Positions 1 through 5,793 of a DNA stretch of 7,799 bases are shown here, piece by piece (positions within the stretch are counted from its first letter, which is position 1; each line of letters begins with the position of its first letter). Both the position numbers and the translations under genes were made by a program. Where the stretch lies: the NCBI GenBank assembly GCA_945869755.1, contig CAMBPW010000042.1, positions 1 to 7,799 of the forward strand, given 5' to 3'. The stretch comes from an uncultured Gemella sp. GTDB lineage: Bacteria > Bacillota > Bacilli > Staphylococcales > Gemellaceae. Below the pieces are notes generated by a model. The model was not told the DNA's origin and ran no database searches. It worked only from the letters and a program-made list of their open reading frames with translations.

Positions 1-35
1 ATTTATAAATGAATATTTAGAAAGAGGAATTAACA

Positions 36-1538
36 ATGACAGAAGAAAATGTTAATCTTAATTTGGAAGATCTGAACGATCAGATGAAAGTTCGTCGTGA
101 AAAAATGGAAGAAATGCGAATGAAAGGTATTGATCCTTTCGGAACAAAATTTGTTCGTTCTCATTTAACTAATGAAATAGTAGAAGAATTTGATAAATTT
201 TCTAAAGAAGAATTAGAAGAAAAAAATGTTGAAGTAACTATTGCTGGTCGTACAATGACAAAACGTGGTAAAGGAAAAGCAGGCTTTGCCCACATTCAAG
301 ATTTAGGTGGACAATTACAAATTTATGTGCGTGAAGATAAAGTTGGCGAGAGTTATGAATTGTTTAAAACTTTAGATTTGGGAGATATAGTTGGAGTTAC
401 AGGAGTTTTATTTAAAACTAATGTAGGAGAATTATCAGTAAAAGCTAATAGTTTTGAAATTTTAACAAAATCACTTCGTCCATTACCCGATAAATTTCAT
501 GGACTTAAAGATGTTGAAGAAAGATATCGTCGTCGCTATGTAGATTTAATTATGAATAAAGAAAGCAAAGATACATTTATTATGCGTTCTAAAATTATTC
601 AAATTATGCGTAATTATCTAAATGAGCGTGGATATTTAGAAGTCGAAACTCCGATGATGCACAGCATCGCAGGAGGAGCTGCGGCAAGACCGTTTGTAAC
701 TCATCATAACGCACTAGATATGGAATTGTTTATGCGTATCGCATTAGAATTACCGCTTAAACGTTTAATAGTCGGAGGATTAGAAAAAGTTTATGAAATC
801 GGAAGAGCATTTAGAAATGAAGGTGTATCTACTCGTCATAACCCAGAATTTACTATGATAGAATTATATGAGGCATACGCAGATTATAATGATATTATGA
901 ATTTAACAGAAAATATGATTGCTTACATTTGCAATGAAATACACGGAACTACAAAAATAATTTATGGAAATGAAGAAATTGATTTAACACCAAAATGGCG
1001 TAGAGTTCATATGGTTGATGCTATAAAAGAAGTAAAAGGTATAGATTTCTGGCAACATATGACTGATGAAGAAGCACATAATTTAGCTAAAGAACATGGA
1101 ATACATGTACGAAAAGATATGAAAGTAGGCCATATTATTAATGAATTTTTTGAAACTTTTGTTGAAGAAACATTAGTTCAACCTACTTTTATTTATGGGC
1201 ATCCTGTAGAAGTTTCTCCACTTGCAAAAACAAATTCAGAAGATAGTCGTTTTACAGATCGTTTTGAACTATTTATTGTACGTCGAGAACATGCAAATGC
1301 ATTTAGTGAATTAAATGATCCTATTGATCAAAAAGAAAGATTTTTATCACAAATGGATGAAAAAGATGCAGGTAATGAAGAAGTTTATGAAATGGATGAA
1401 GATTTTGTAGAATCATTAGAATATGGTATGCCACCAACAGGTGGATTAGGTATCGGAATAGACAGATTAGTAATGTTATTAACGAACTCTGCATCAATAA
1501 GAGATGTATTACTATTCCCTTATATGAAACATAAATAA
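36..1538 (+). CDS. lysS: Lysyl-tRNA synthetase, class II
   Basis: Cytoplasmic enzyme that charges tRNA-Lys with lysine using ATP. The 500-residue length is normal for bacterial class II LysRS. After an N-terminal helix (about 10-32) comes the anticodon-binding OB-fold (about 66-145, including AGRTMTKRGKGKAGF at 70-84). The class II catalytic core follows: motif 1 around 186-206 (NYLNERGYLEVETP), motif 2 at 259-272 (FRNEGVSTRHNPEF) and motif 3 at 469-483 (GGLGIGIDRLVMLLT). The lysine-site segment NAFSELNDP is at 421-429. The ATG is preceded by AGAGGA at 23-28, 7 nt away. Arginine codons are mostly CGT, whereas the downstream MBOAT gene uses almost only AGA; this fits a highly expressed housekeeping gene. 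One oddity is R416 in FIVRREHANAF, where I recall Gly (FIVGREHANAF) in relatives. No T-box or other leader is visible in the 35 nt available. A terminator follows, so the gene ends its own transcript. Identification is near certain. Confidence 0.98.
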   Translation: MTEENVNLNLEDLNDQMKVRREKMEEMRMKGIDPFGTKFVRSHLTNEIVEEFDKFSKEELEEKNVEVTIAGRTMTKRGKGKAGFAHIQDLGGQLQIYVREDKVGESYELFKTLDLGDIVGVTGVLFKTNVGELSVKANSFEILTKSLRPLPDKFHGLKDVEERYRRRYVDLIMNKESKDTFIMRSKIIQIMRNYLNERGYLEVETPMMHSIAGGAAARPFVTHHNALDMELFMRIALELPLKRLIVGGLEKVYEIGRAFRNEGVSTRHNPEFTMIELYEAYADYNDIMNLTENMIAYICNEIHGTTKIIYGNEEIDLTPKWRRVHMVDAIKEVKGIDFWQHMTDEEAHNLAKEHGIHVRKDMKVGHIINEFFETFVEETLVQPTFIYGHPVEVSPLAKTNSEDSRFTDRFELFIVRREHANAFSELNDPIDQKERFLSQMDEKDAGNEEVYEMDEDFVESLEYGMPPTGGLGIGIDRLVMLLTNSASIRDVLLFPYMKHK

Positions 1539-1548
1539 AAAATAATTT

Positions 1549-1586
1549 GAGATGGTTATAAAAATATAATTCATCTCTTTTTTATT
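1549..1586 (+). terminator. Rho-independent terminator of lysS
   Basis: The stem pairs GAGATGGTTATA (1549-1560) with TATAATTCATCTC (1565-1577), with one bulged T at 1570, a G-T wobble at 1555/1571 and an AAAA loop at 1561-1564. A T tract (six T at 1578-1583, then ATT) follows directly. It lies 10 nt after the lysS stop and separates lysS from the sepF transcript. The remainder of the spacer up to sepF is A/T-rich and holds only the promoter described separately. Confidence 0.9.
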
Positions 1587-1661
1587 ATAAAAAAATTAAA
1601 ATAATGAATAAAAAATAAAATTTTTAAAAGACATTTTTTTGTAGTATTTTTGAAATCTCTA

Positions 1662-1670
1662 TGCTATAAT
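1662..1670 (+). promoter_or_regulatory. Extended -10 promoter for the sepF cluster
   Basis: TGCTATAAT at 1662-1670 is a perfect extended -10 (TGnTATAAT). No good -35 stands at 17-18 nt. The nearest candidates are TAGTAT at 1642-1647 (17-nt spacer) and TTGTAG at 1639-1644 (20-nt spacer), both poor, so the extended -10 probably carries recognition. Transcription would start near 1677, giving a leader of roughly 26 nt with the sepF ribosome binding site and no room for a riboswitch. The lysS terminator upstream supports an independent start here. Confidence 0.75.
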
Positions 1671-1690
1671 GAGATGATAGATAAAATTTT

Positions 1691-1696
1691 GAGGTG
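1691..1696 (+). promoter_or_regulatory. Ribosome binding site that fixes the sepF start
   Basis: GAGGTG lies 6 nt before the ATG at 1703. Its last three bases (GTG at 1694-1696) are in frame with sepF and could be taken as a start codon three residues earlier. However, that GTG is part of the Shine-Dalgarno sequence and has no comparable site of its own. ATG 1703 is therefore the likely start. Confidence 0.8.
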
Positions 1697-1702
1697 CTTA
1701 AT

Positions 1703-2116
1703 ATGAGTATGTTTAAAAAATTTAATAATATGTTTTCAAGTGAAGAAGATGAAATATACGAAGAAGAATTAACAGAAAAACAAGAATATAGAGAACGTGA
1801 AGTAAGAAAACCTAGAGAAACTAAAAAATCAGTGAATTTAACTCAAGGATTAGCAGGGAAAAAAGGAGACGTAGTTTTATTAGAACCTCTAGTTTTTGCT
1901 GACAGTAAAGATATTCTTGATGATATTAAAGCTAATAAAGTTGTAATTTTAAATTTAAATAAATTAGATTTACAAACTTCTGATAGATTGCTAGATTTTG
2001 TTTCTGGTGGAATTTATTCTATGGATGCAAAATTAAAAACTATTGGAGATGAAATTTATTTATGTGTGCCAAAAGGTGTGGAAGTAGCAGGAGAGTTTTC
2101 GGAAGGAGAATATTAG
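1703..2116 (+). CDS. sepF: Cell division protein SepF (FtsZ-ring membrane anchor)
   Basis: SepF binds the FtsZ C-terminal tail, tethers FtsZ filaments to the membrane and shapes the division septum on the cytoplasmic side. With the ATG at 1703 the protein is 137 residues, slightly shorter than B. subtilis SepF. The N-terminus MSMFKKFNNMFS looks like the membrane-binding amphipathic helix. A charged, Glu/Lys/Arg-rich linker follows (about 13-45). The conserved SepF domain spans about 55-130, with VVILNLNKLD (80-89), the DRLLDFVSGGIYSMDAKL segment (94-111) that carries the FtsZ-binding/dimer fold, and the terminal strand IYLCVPKGVEV (118-128). It is first in a three-gene set with ylmG 1 nt downstream, the usual Firmicute order. 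The usual upstream neighbours ylmD/ylmE and ftsA/ftsZ are not present here; lysS stands there instead. Confidence 0.95.
   Translation: MSMFKKFNNMFSSEEDEIYEEELTEKQEYREREVRKPRETKKSVNLTQGLAGKKGDVVLLEPLVFADSKDILDDIKANKVVILNLNKLDLQTSDRLLDFVSGGIYSMDAKLKTIGDEIYLCVPKGVEVAGEFSEGEY
2103..2108 (+). promoter_or_regulatory. Ribosome binding site supporting the TTG start of ylmG
   Basis: AAGGAG lies inside the last codons of sepF, 9 nt before TTG 2118. There is no ATG or GTG start at a suitable distance in that frame, so this site is the main argument for the TTG start. Confidence 0.7.
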
Positions 2117-2117
2117 T

Positions 2118-2405
2118 TTGCTAGATAGTACATTTTTAATTTGGTTATATAAAGTTAGTAGTTATGTTTTTAGATTTTATGAAATATCTTTAGTTATTTA
2201 CATATTTTCTAGTTGGTTTCCTATGGCAAGAAATAATTTTATTATTAAATTTTTAGAAGACATTTGTGAGCCATATTTATCACTATTTAGACGTATTTTA
2301 CCGCCCGTTGCAGGAGTAGATTTCTCACCGATATTAGCAATTATTACGTTAGGATTTCTTGAGAGGATAATTTACTCTATAATTTTTGGAGTGTCAATTT
2401 TCTAA
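2118..2405 (+). CDS. ylmG: YggT-family membrane protein YlmG
   Basis: Small integral membrane protein (95 residues) of the YggT family. It is encoded next to sepF in most Gram-positive bacteria, and its biochemical role is not firmly established. Two hydrophobic segments are visible, about 5-33 and about 71-95. Between them lies the family signature EPYLSLFRRILPPVAGVDFS (51-70), with the RRILPP and DFSP elements typical of YggT proteins. The start is a TTG placed 1 nt after the sepF stop, with AAGGAG upstream. The stop codon overlaps the ylmH start by one base (TAATG). The tight packing implies cotranscription and probable translational coupling with both neighbours. Confidence 0.93.
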   Translation: MLDSTFLIWLYKVSSYVFRFYEISLVIYIFSSWFPMARNNFIIKFLEDICEPYLSLFRRILPPVAGVDFSPILAIITLGFLERIIYSIIFGVSIF

Positions 2406-3172
2406 TGAGCATATTAAATAATAGCAATATTTTTTCAAAAGAAGAATACTCTGTAGCAAAAGAATTATTAAATAGTATTAATGTTAATAACAATAAAAAT
2501 GAAATTACATATTTTTTAACAGAAATCGAACAAAAAGTTTTAACAAAAATTGTTAATTACAACAATTTAAGACTTTATTTTTTTGGTGGTTTTGATGATG
2601 CTGAAAGAAAAAGAGCAAAAATTATTGCTAATGAATATTATGATATTGATTTTAATATTGTCTGCTTAGAAGCTAAATTTAATACTAAATTTCATAATAT
2701 AAAACATAAAGATGTTTTAGGGGCAATTCATAATATTGGTGTTAATTATAATAGGATAGGAGATATTATCATCAACGATGATAGTATCTTTATATTTTCT
2801 GATGAAATAATTTCAGAATATGTAATAATGAATTTTAGTAGAATAGGAAAAGCTGTTCTTAACTTTTCTGTAGTTAGAAATTTAGAAAATTTAAATATAA
2901 CAAAAGAATATAAAAAAATAGAAATTGTAAGTTCTTCACATAGACTTGACAATATAGTGTCAAAAATTACAAATAAATCACGAAGTGCTGCTAAAGAGAT
3001 GTTACATAAAGAGTTTATTAAAGTAAATCATACAGTAATAACTAATGGTGAAAAAAATTGTAATATTGGAGATTTAATTTCTGTACGAAAATATGGAAGA
3101 TATACAATAAAATCTAGCAGACAAAATAGTAAGAGTCTGAAATTCAGAATAACGTTAGATAAACTTGTGTAG
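2405..3172 (+). CDS. ylmH: S4-domain RNA-binding protein YlmH
   Basis: Cytoplasmic RNA-binding protein of 255 residues, the usual length. B. subtilis YlmH has been linked to ribosome-associated quality control, where it can substitute for the S4 protein RqcP on stalled 50S subunits; transfer of that role to this gene is inference. The N-terminal YlmH domain shows FFGGFDDAERKRAKI (59-73) and HKDVLGAIHNIGVNYNRIGDI (101-121). The C-terminal S4 domain spans about 177-236, with the RNA-binding helix-turn segment SSHRLDNIVSKITNKSRSAA (177-196), then FIKVNHTVI (204-212) and GDLISVRKYGRY (222-233). The ATG overlaps the ylmG stop by one base. The only Shine-Dalgarno candidate is a weak GGAGTG at 2388-2393, 11 nt away, so expression probably depends on ylmG translation. 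In B. subtilis divIVA follows; here an MBOAT gene follows instead. Confidence 0.94.
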   Translation: MSILNNSNIFSKEEYSVAKELLNSINVNNNKNEITYFLTEIEQKVLTKIVNYNNLRLYFFGGFDDAERKRAKIIANEYYDIDFNIVCLEAKFNTKFHNIKHKDVLGAIHNIGVNYNRIGDIIINDDSIFIFSDEIISEYVIMNFSRIGKAVLNFSVVRNLENLNITKEYKKIEIVSSSHRLDNIVSKITNKSRSAAKEMLHKEFIKVNHTVITNGEKNCNIGDLISVRKYGRYTIKSSRQNSKSLKFRITLDKLV

Positions 3173-3192
3173 CAATTAACTGCATAAGTTTA
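3160..3192 (+). other. Intercistronic hairpin over the ylmH stop and MBOAT ribosome binding site
   Basis: A 13-bp stem (TAAACTTGTGTAG at 3160-3172 with CTGCATAAGTTTA at 3180-3192, two G-U wobbles at 3167/3185 and 3170/3182) closes a 7-nt loop. The left arm ends in the ylmH stop codon. The last base of the right arm is the first A of the AGGAGG Shine-Dalgarno sequence (3192-3197) of the next gene. No T tract follows, so this is not a standard intrinsic terminator. It may be an mRNA processing or stability element, or may modulate translation of the MBOAT gene. The pairing is seen directly; the function is inference. Confidence 0.5.
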
Positions 3193-3201
3193 GGAGGGAA
3201 A

Positions 3202-4617
3202 ATGTCTTTTACAGTTGCAAGTTTTCTATTTTTTATTTTACCACTTTGCGTGTTAGGATATTATATAGTAAACTTATTAAAAAAACCTATACTCAACAAC
3301 ATATACTTAATTTTAGTTAGTTTATATTTCTATGCTAACTTTAGTTTTAAAGCAACAATTAATTTGGTAATTTTTTCAGTTGTTATATTTGTAATGGGAA
3401 AAACATTAGAAAAAATTAAAAAATCATCGTATAGAACTAGAATTTTTAGTTTATATATTATAATTGTTGTATTAATTCTCTGTTACTATAAATACATATT
3501 TTTTGTAATAGAATTATTTTATAGTATAAATATTGAATATTTTACAATCAGTTCTGTTTTAGTTCCTTTAGGTATGTCTTTTATTATGTTTGAAGCTATA
3601 TCATATTTAGTTGATGTTTACAAACAAGACGTAAAAGCAGGAAATATTGTAGACGTATTATTATTTTTTACATTTTTCCCAAAAATCACATCAGGACCAA
3701 TAGTTTTGTGGAAAGATTTTTCTCCGCAAATTAGAAATAGATTAGTTTCTGTTGATTTATTTTTTAGTGGATTAGAGAAAATAATGATAGGTTATGCTAA
3801 AAAAGTTATTATTGCAGATTCTTTAGGAGTAACTGTTGCAAATATAACTACAAATAGTACAAATGGTATTGATAGTATAACTGCAATTTTAGGAATGTTG
3901 TGCTATTTCTTACAAATTTATTTTGATTTCTCTGGATATTCAGATATCGCAATAGGAATAAGTAGATTATTTGGATTTAATTTTAAAGAGAACTTTAATT
4001 TTCCATATACAGCAATATCTCTTAGTGAATTTTGGAGAAGATGGCACATATCATTAGGGACATGGTTTAGAAATTATATTTATATTCCATTAGGTGGAAA
4101 TAGAAAAAACGTTTATATAAATCTATTTATAGTATTTATGATAACAGGTATTTGGCATGGCTCGACTCTAAATTTTGTGTTTTGGGGATTTGCACATGCA
4201 ATATTTATAGTTGCAGAAAGATATTGTAAGTCAAAAAATTTTTATAATAAAATACCAAAATTAATTCGATGGTTTGTATTAATGATTTTTATATCATTTA
4301 CTTGGATAATATTTATGATACCAGACTTCCAAGAAGCATTGATATACTATAAATCAATTTTAGGTATGCCAGCAGGAAATATTTATTTTACTTATGAATA
4401 CTATTTTAATAATAAAATTTTATTTATTATGGTAATAGGTTTTATAGGAGCGTTTATAGGTAAAAATCAATTTTTACAAAATAATTTAAAAAAATGGTCT
4501 GAAGAAAGCTTAGCTTTTATTATTTTGAAACAAATTATTTATTTAATACTATTTATTTTAACGGTATTATTTATGATAAACTCATCGTATAGTCCATTTT
4601 TATATTTTCAATTTTAG
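3202..4617 (+). CDS. MBOAT-family O-acyltransferase (AlgI/PatA-like)
   Basis: Multi-spanning membrane protein of 471 residues. This family takes an acyl group, usually acetyl from cytoplasmic acetyl-CoA, across the membrane for transfer to a glycan outside the cell, working with an extracytoplasmic SGNH partner. Conserved elements in order are LGMSFIMFEAISYLVDVY (123-140), FFPKITSGPIV (158-168), GYAKKVIIADSLG (197-209), the YFDFSGYSDIAIG segment (240-252), LSEFWRRWHISLGTWFRNYI (274-293, with H282), YIPLGGNR (294-301) and TGIWHGSTLNFVFWGFAHA (315-333). The last contains the invariant catalytic His (H319) of MBOAT enzymes. The C-terminus SPFLYFQF is typical of the AlgI branch. About ten or more hydrophobic segments are visible. 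AGGAGGG ends 3 nt before the ATG. DltB is the other close relative, but there are no dltA/dltC genes here and the next gene is an SGNH/DHHW partner, so polysaccharide O-acetylation is favoured. The acceptor glycan is unknown. Confidence 0.93.
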   Translation: MSFTVASFLFFILPLCVLGYYIVNLLKKPILNNIYLILVSLYFYANFSFKATINLVIFSVVIFVMGKTLEKIKKSSYRTRIFSLYIIIVVLILCYYKYIFFVIELFYSINIEYFTISSVLVPLGMSFIMFEAISYLVDVYKQDVKAGNIVDVLLFFTFFPKITSGPIVLWKDFSPQIRNRLVSVDLFFSGLEKIMIGYAKKVIIADSLGVTVANITTNSTNGIDSITAILGMLCYFLQIYFDFSGYSDIAIGISRLFGFNFKENFNFPYTAISLSEFWRRWHISLGTWFRNYIYIPLGGNRKNVYINLFIVFMITGIWHGSTLNFVFWGFAHAIFIVAERYCKSKNFYNKIPKLIRWFVLMIFISFTWIIFMIPDFQEALIYYKSILGMPAGNIYFTYEYYFNNKILFIMVIGFIGAFIGKNQFLQNNLKKWSEESLAFIILKQIIYLILFILTVLFMINSSYSPFLYFQF

Positions 4618-4633
4618 TAACTAGGAGGAAACG

Positions 4634-5743
4634 ATGAATAAAATAAAAAATTTAAAAATATTTTTTATTATATTAATTTCAATTTTAATGTTTCTTCCGT
4701 TGCTATTTTTAAATAGAGAAGAAAACTATATTTCAGAAATAGATAATAAAAAATTAGAAAATTTTCCTGAAATTAATTCACTTTCAAATATAAAAAAAAT
4801 TAATAATTATATTGATGATAGAATTGGTGGAAGAGAACTAGCAATTGAAACTTATACGGCACTAATGAATCGTGCATTTAATATTTTAGTTCATCCAACA
4901 TACACCTATGGGCAAGAAGGACACGTATTTTTTAGTATGCGTGATGAAATTAATTATAGTGAATATCACGATTTATTTGTTTCTTCAATTATAGAAATAA
5001 GAGATTATGTAGAATCACGTGGTGGAAAATTTTATATGATGATAAATCCGGAAAAAACATCAGTGTATACAGAATATTTACCATCTGGTGTCAATTATAA
5101 TAGAACGTGGATAGAACAGTTAGAATCTAAGTTAAAATTAAATGGAATTAATTATATAGATAATACTGAACTGTTAAAAGAGAAATCAAAAACAGAGTAT
5201 GTTTATGATAAAATATATGATTCTGGACACTGGAATGATTTAGGCGCATTTTATGGAGTAAATAATTTATTAAGCAATATAAATAATGATTTCCCTAATG
5301 TAAAAACTTTAGAATTATCAGATTTCGACATTTCAAAAGAAATACAAACTACTTTAAAAGTATCTCGTTTTAATATATATGATGAATCTCCAGTTTTTAC
5401 ATTAAAGAACGAAGAAAATTATGTTGATATAACAGATAGATATTCTAATTTAGAGTTAAATCCTAATTTTCCGACATATAGTGTTACAGTAAACAATTCA
5501 AAACAATCAGAAAACTTACCTAAAGCACTAGTATTTCAAGGTAGTTATTTGAATGGTCGAGAAAAGTACTTAAAGAGTAGATTTAGCGAGTATATAGCTA
5601 TTCATAACTATCAAAATATTTTTAATGTGGACTATTACTACGATATTTTTAATCCCGATATAGTTGTGTTTGAAGTTGCAGAATATACTATTAATAATGG
5701 ATATTTTTCTGAAGAGTATATGAAAAATTTAGAATTAACATAA
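4634..5743 (+). CDS. Membrane-anchored SGNH/DHHW (AlgX/AlgJ-like) O-acetylation partner
   Basis: Single-pass protein of 369 residues, predicted to sit outside the membrane and pass acetyl groups from the MBOAT protein to a glycan. After MNKIKN, residues 8-26 form a hydrophobic signal anchor with no obvious cleavage site. ENYISEIDNKKLENFPEI (30-47) and DRIGGRELAIETYTALM (62-78) resemble the N-terminal part of DHHW/AlgX proteins. GGKFYMMINPEKTSVYTEYLP (130-150) is a conserved strand-loop. The Asp-His pair is D196/H199 in YDSGHWNDLGAF (195-206), and the probable nucleophile is S304 in LVFQGSYLNGRE (299-310), where other SGNH members have GDSF. VHNYQN- and PDIVVFEVAEYT-like elements close the fold (323-352). 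It starts 16 nt after the MBOAT gene with AGGAGG at 4623-4628. Adjacency to the MBOAT gene is the standard arrangement. The fold assignment rests on motifs; acetyltransferase rather than esterase activity is inferred from context. Confidence 0.86.
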   Translation: MNKIKNLKIFFIILISILMFLPLLFLNREENYISEIDNKKLENFPEINSLSNIKKINNYIDDRIGGRELAIETYTALMNRAFNILVHPTYTYGQEGHVFFSMRDEINYSEYHDLFVSSIIEIRDYVESRGGKFYMMINPEKTSVYTEYLPSGVNYNRTWIEQLESKLKLNGINYIDNTELLKEKSKTEYVYDKIYDSGHWNDLGAFYGVNNLLSNINNDFPNVKTLELSDFDISKEIQTTLKVSRFNIYDESPVFTLKNEENYVDITDRYSNLELNPNFPTYSVTVNNSKQSENLPKALVFQGSYLNGREKYLKSRFSEYIAIHNYQNIFNVDYYYDIFNPDIVVFEVAEYTINNGYFSEEYMKNLELT

Positions 5744-5764
5744 AAATACAAGTTATGATATAAT
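5735..5764 (+). promoter_or_regulatory. Internal promoter for the sugar-transferase operon
   Basis: TTAACA (5735-5740, one base from TTGACA) is followed after 18 nt by TATAAT (5759-5764), with an upstream TG at 5756-5757 that makes an extended -10. The -35 lies in the last codons of the SGNH gene. Transcription would begin near 5771, leaving about 23 nt before the next start codon. No terminator precedes it, so readthrough from upstream is also likely. Confidence 0.75.
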
Positions 5765-5793
5765 AATAACAATAATTTTATTTATGAGGACAT

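Noticed and set aside
2..55. Open frame crossing the lysS start that could be the tail of an upstream gene
   Set aside because: Only 17 codons (FINEYLERGINND...) are visible, with no recognisable family, and a second frame ends at TGA 10-12; neither can be supported as the upstream gene.
1655..1675. 5-bp inverted repeat ATCTC/GAGAT flanking the sepF -10 box, a possible operator
   Set aside because: It is too short and spaced by 11 nt; repeats of this size are expected by chance in such composition.
1539..1702. Possible small RNA or riboswitch between lysS and sepF
   Set aside because: The spacer is accounted for by the lysS terminator, an A/T-rich stretch, the extended -10 promoter and the sepF ribosome binding site; the expected leader is only about 26 nt.
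2746..2952. 68-codon open frame on the minus strand within ylmH
   Set aside because: It lies wholly inside the conserved YlmH coding sequence, has no convincing start context and resembles no family; it is a by-product of AT-rich DNA.
4792..4799. Run of eight A in the SGNH gene (and A7 runs in other genes) as a phase-variation site
   Set aside because: Runs of this length are common throughout this AT-rich sequence, the frame is intact, and the run only encodes Ile-Lys-Lys-Ile; nothing marks it as a switch.
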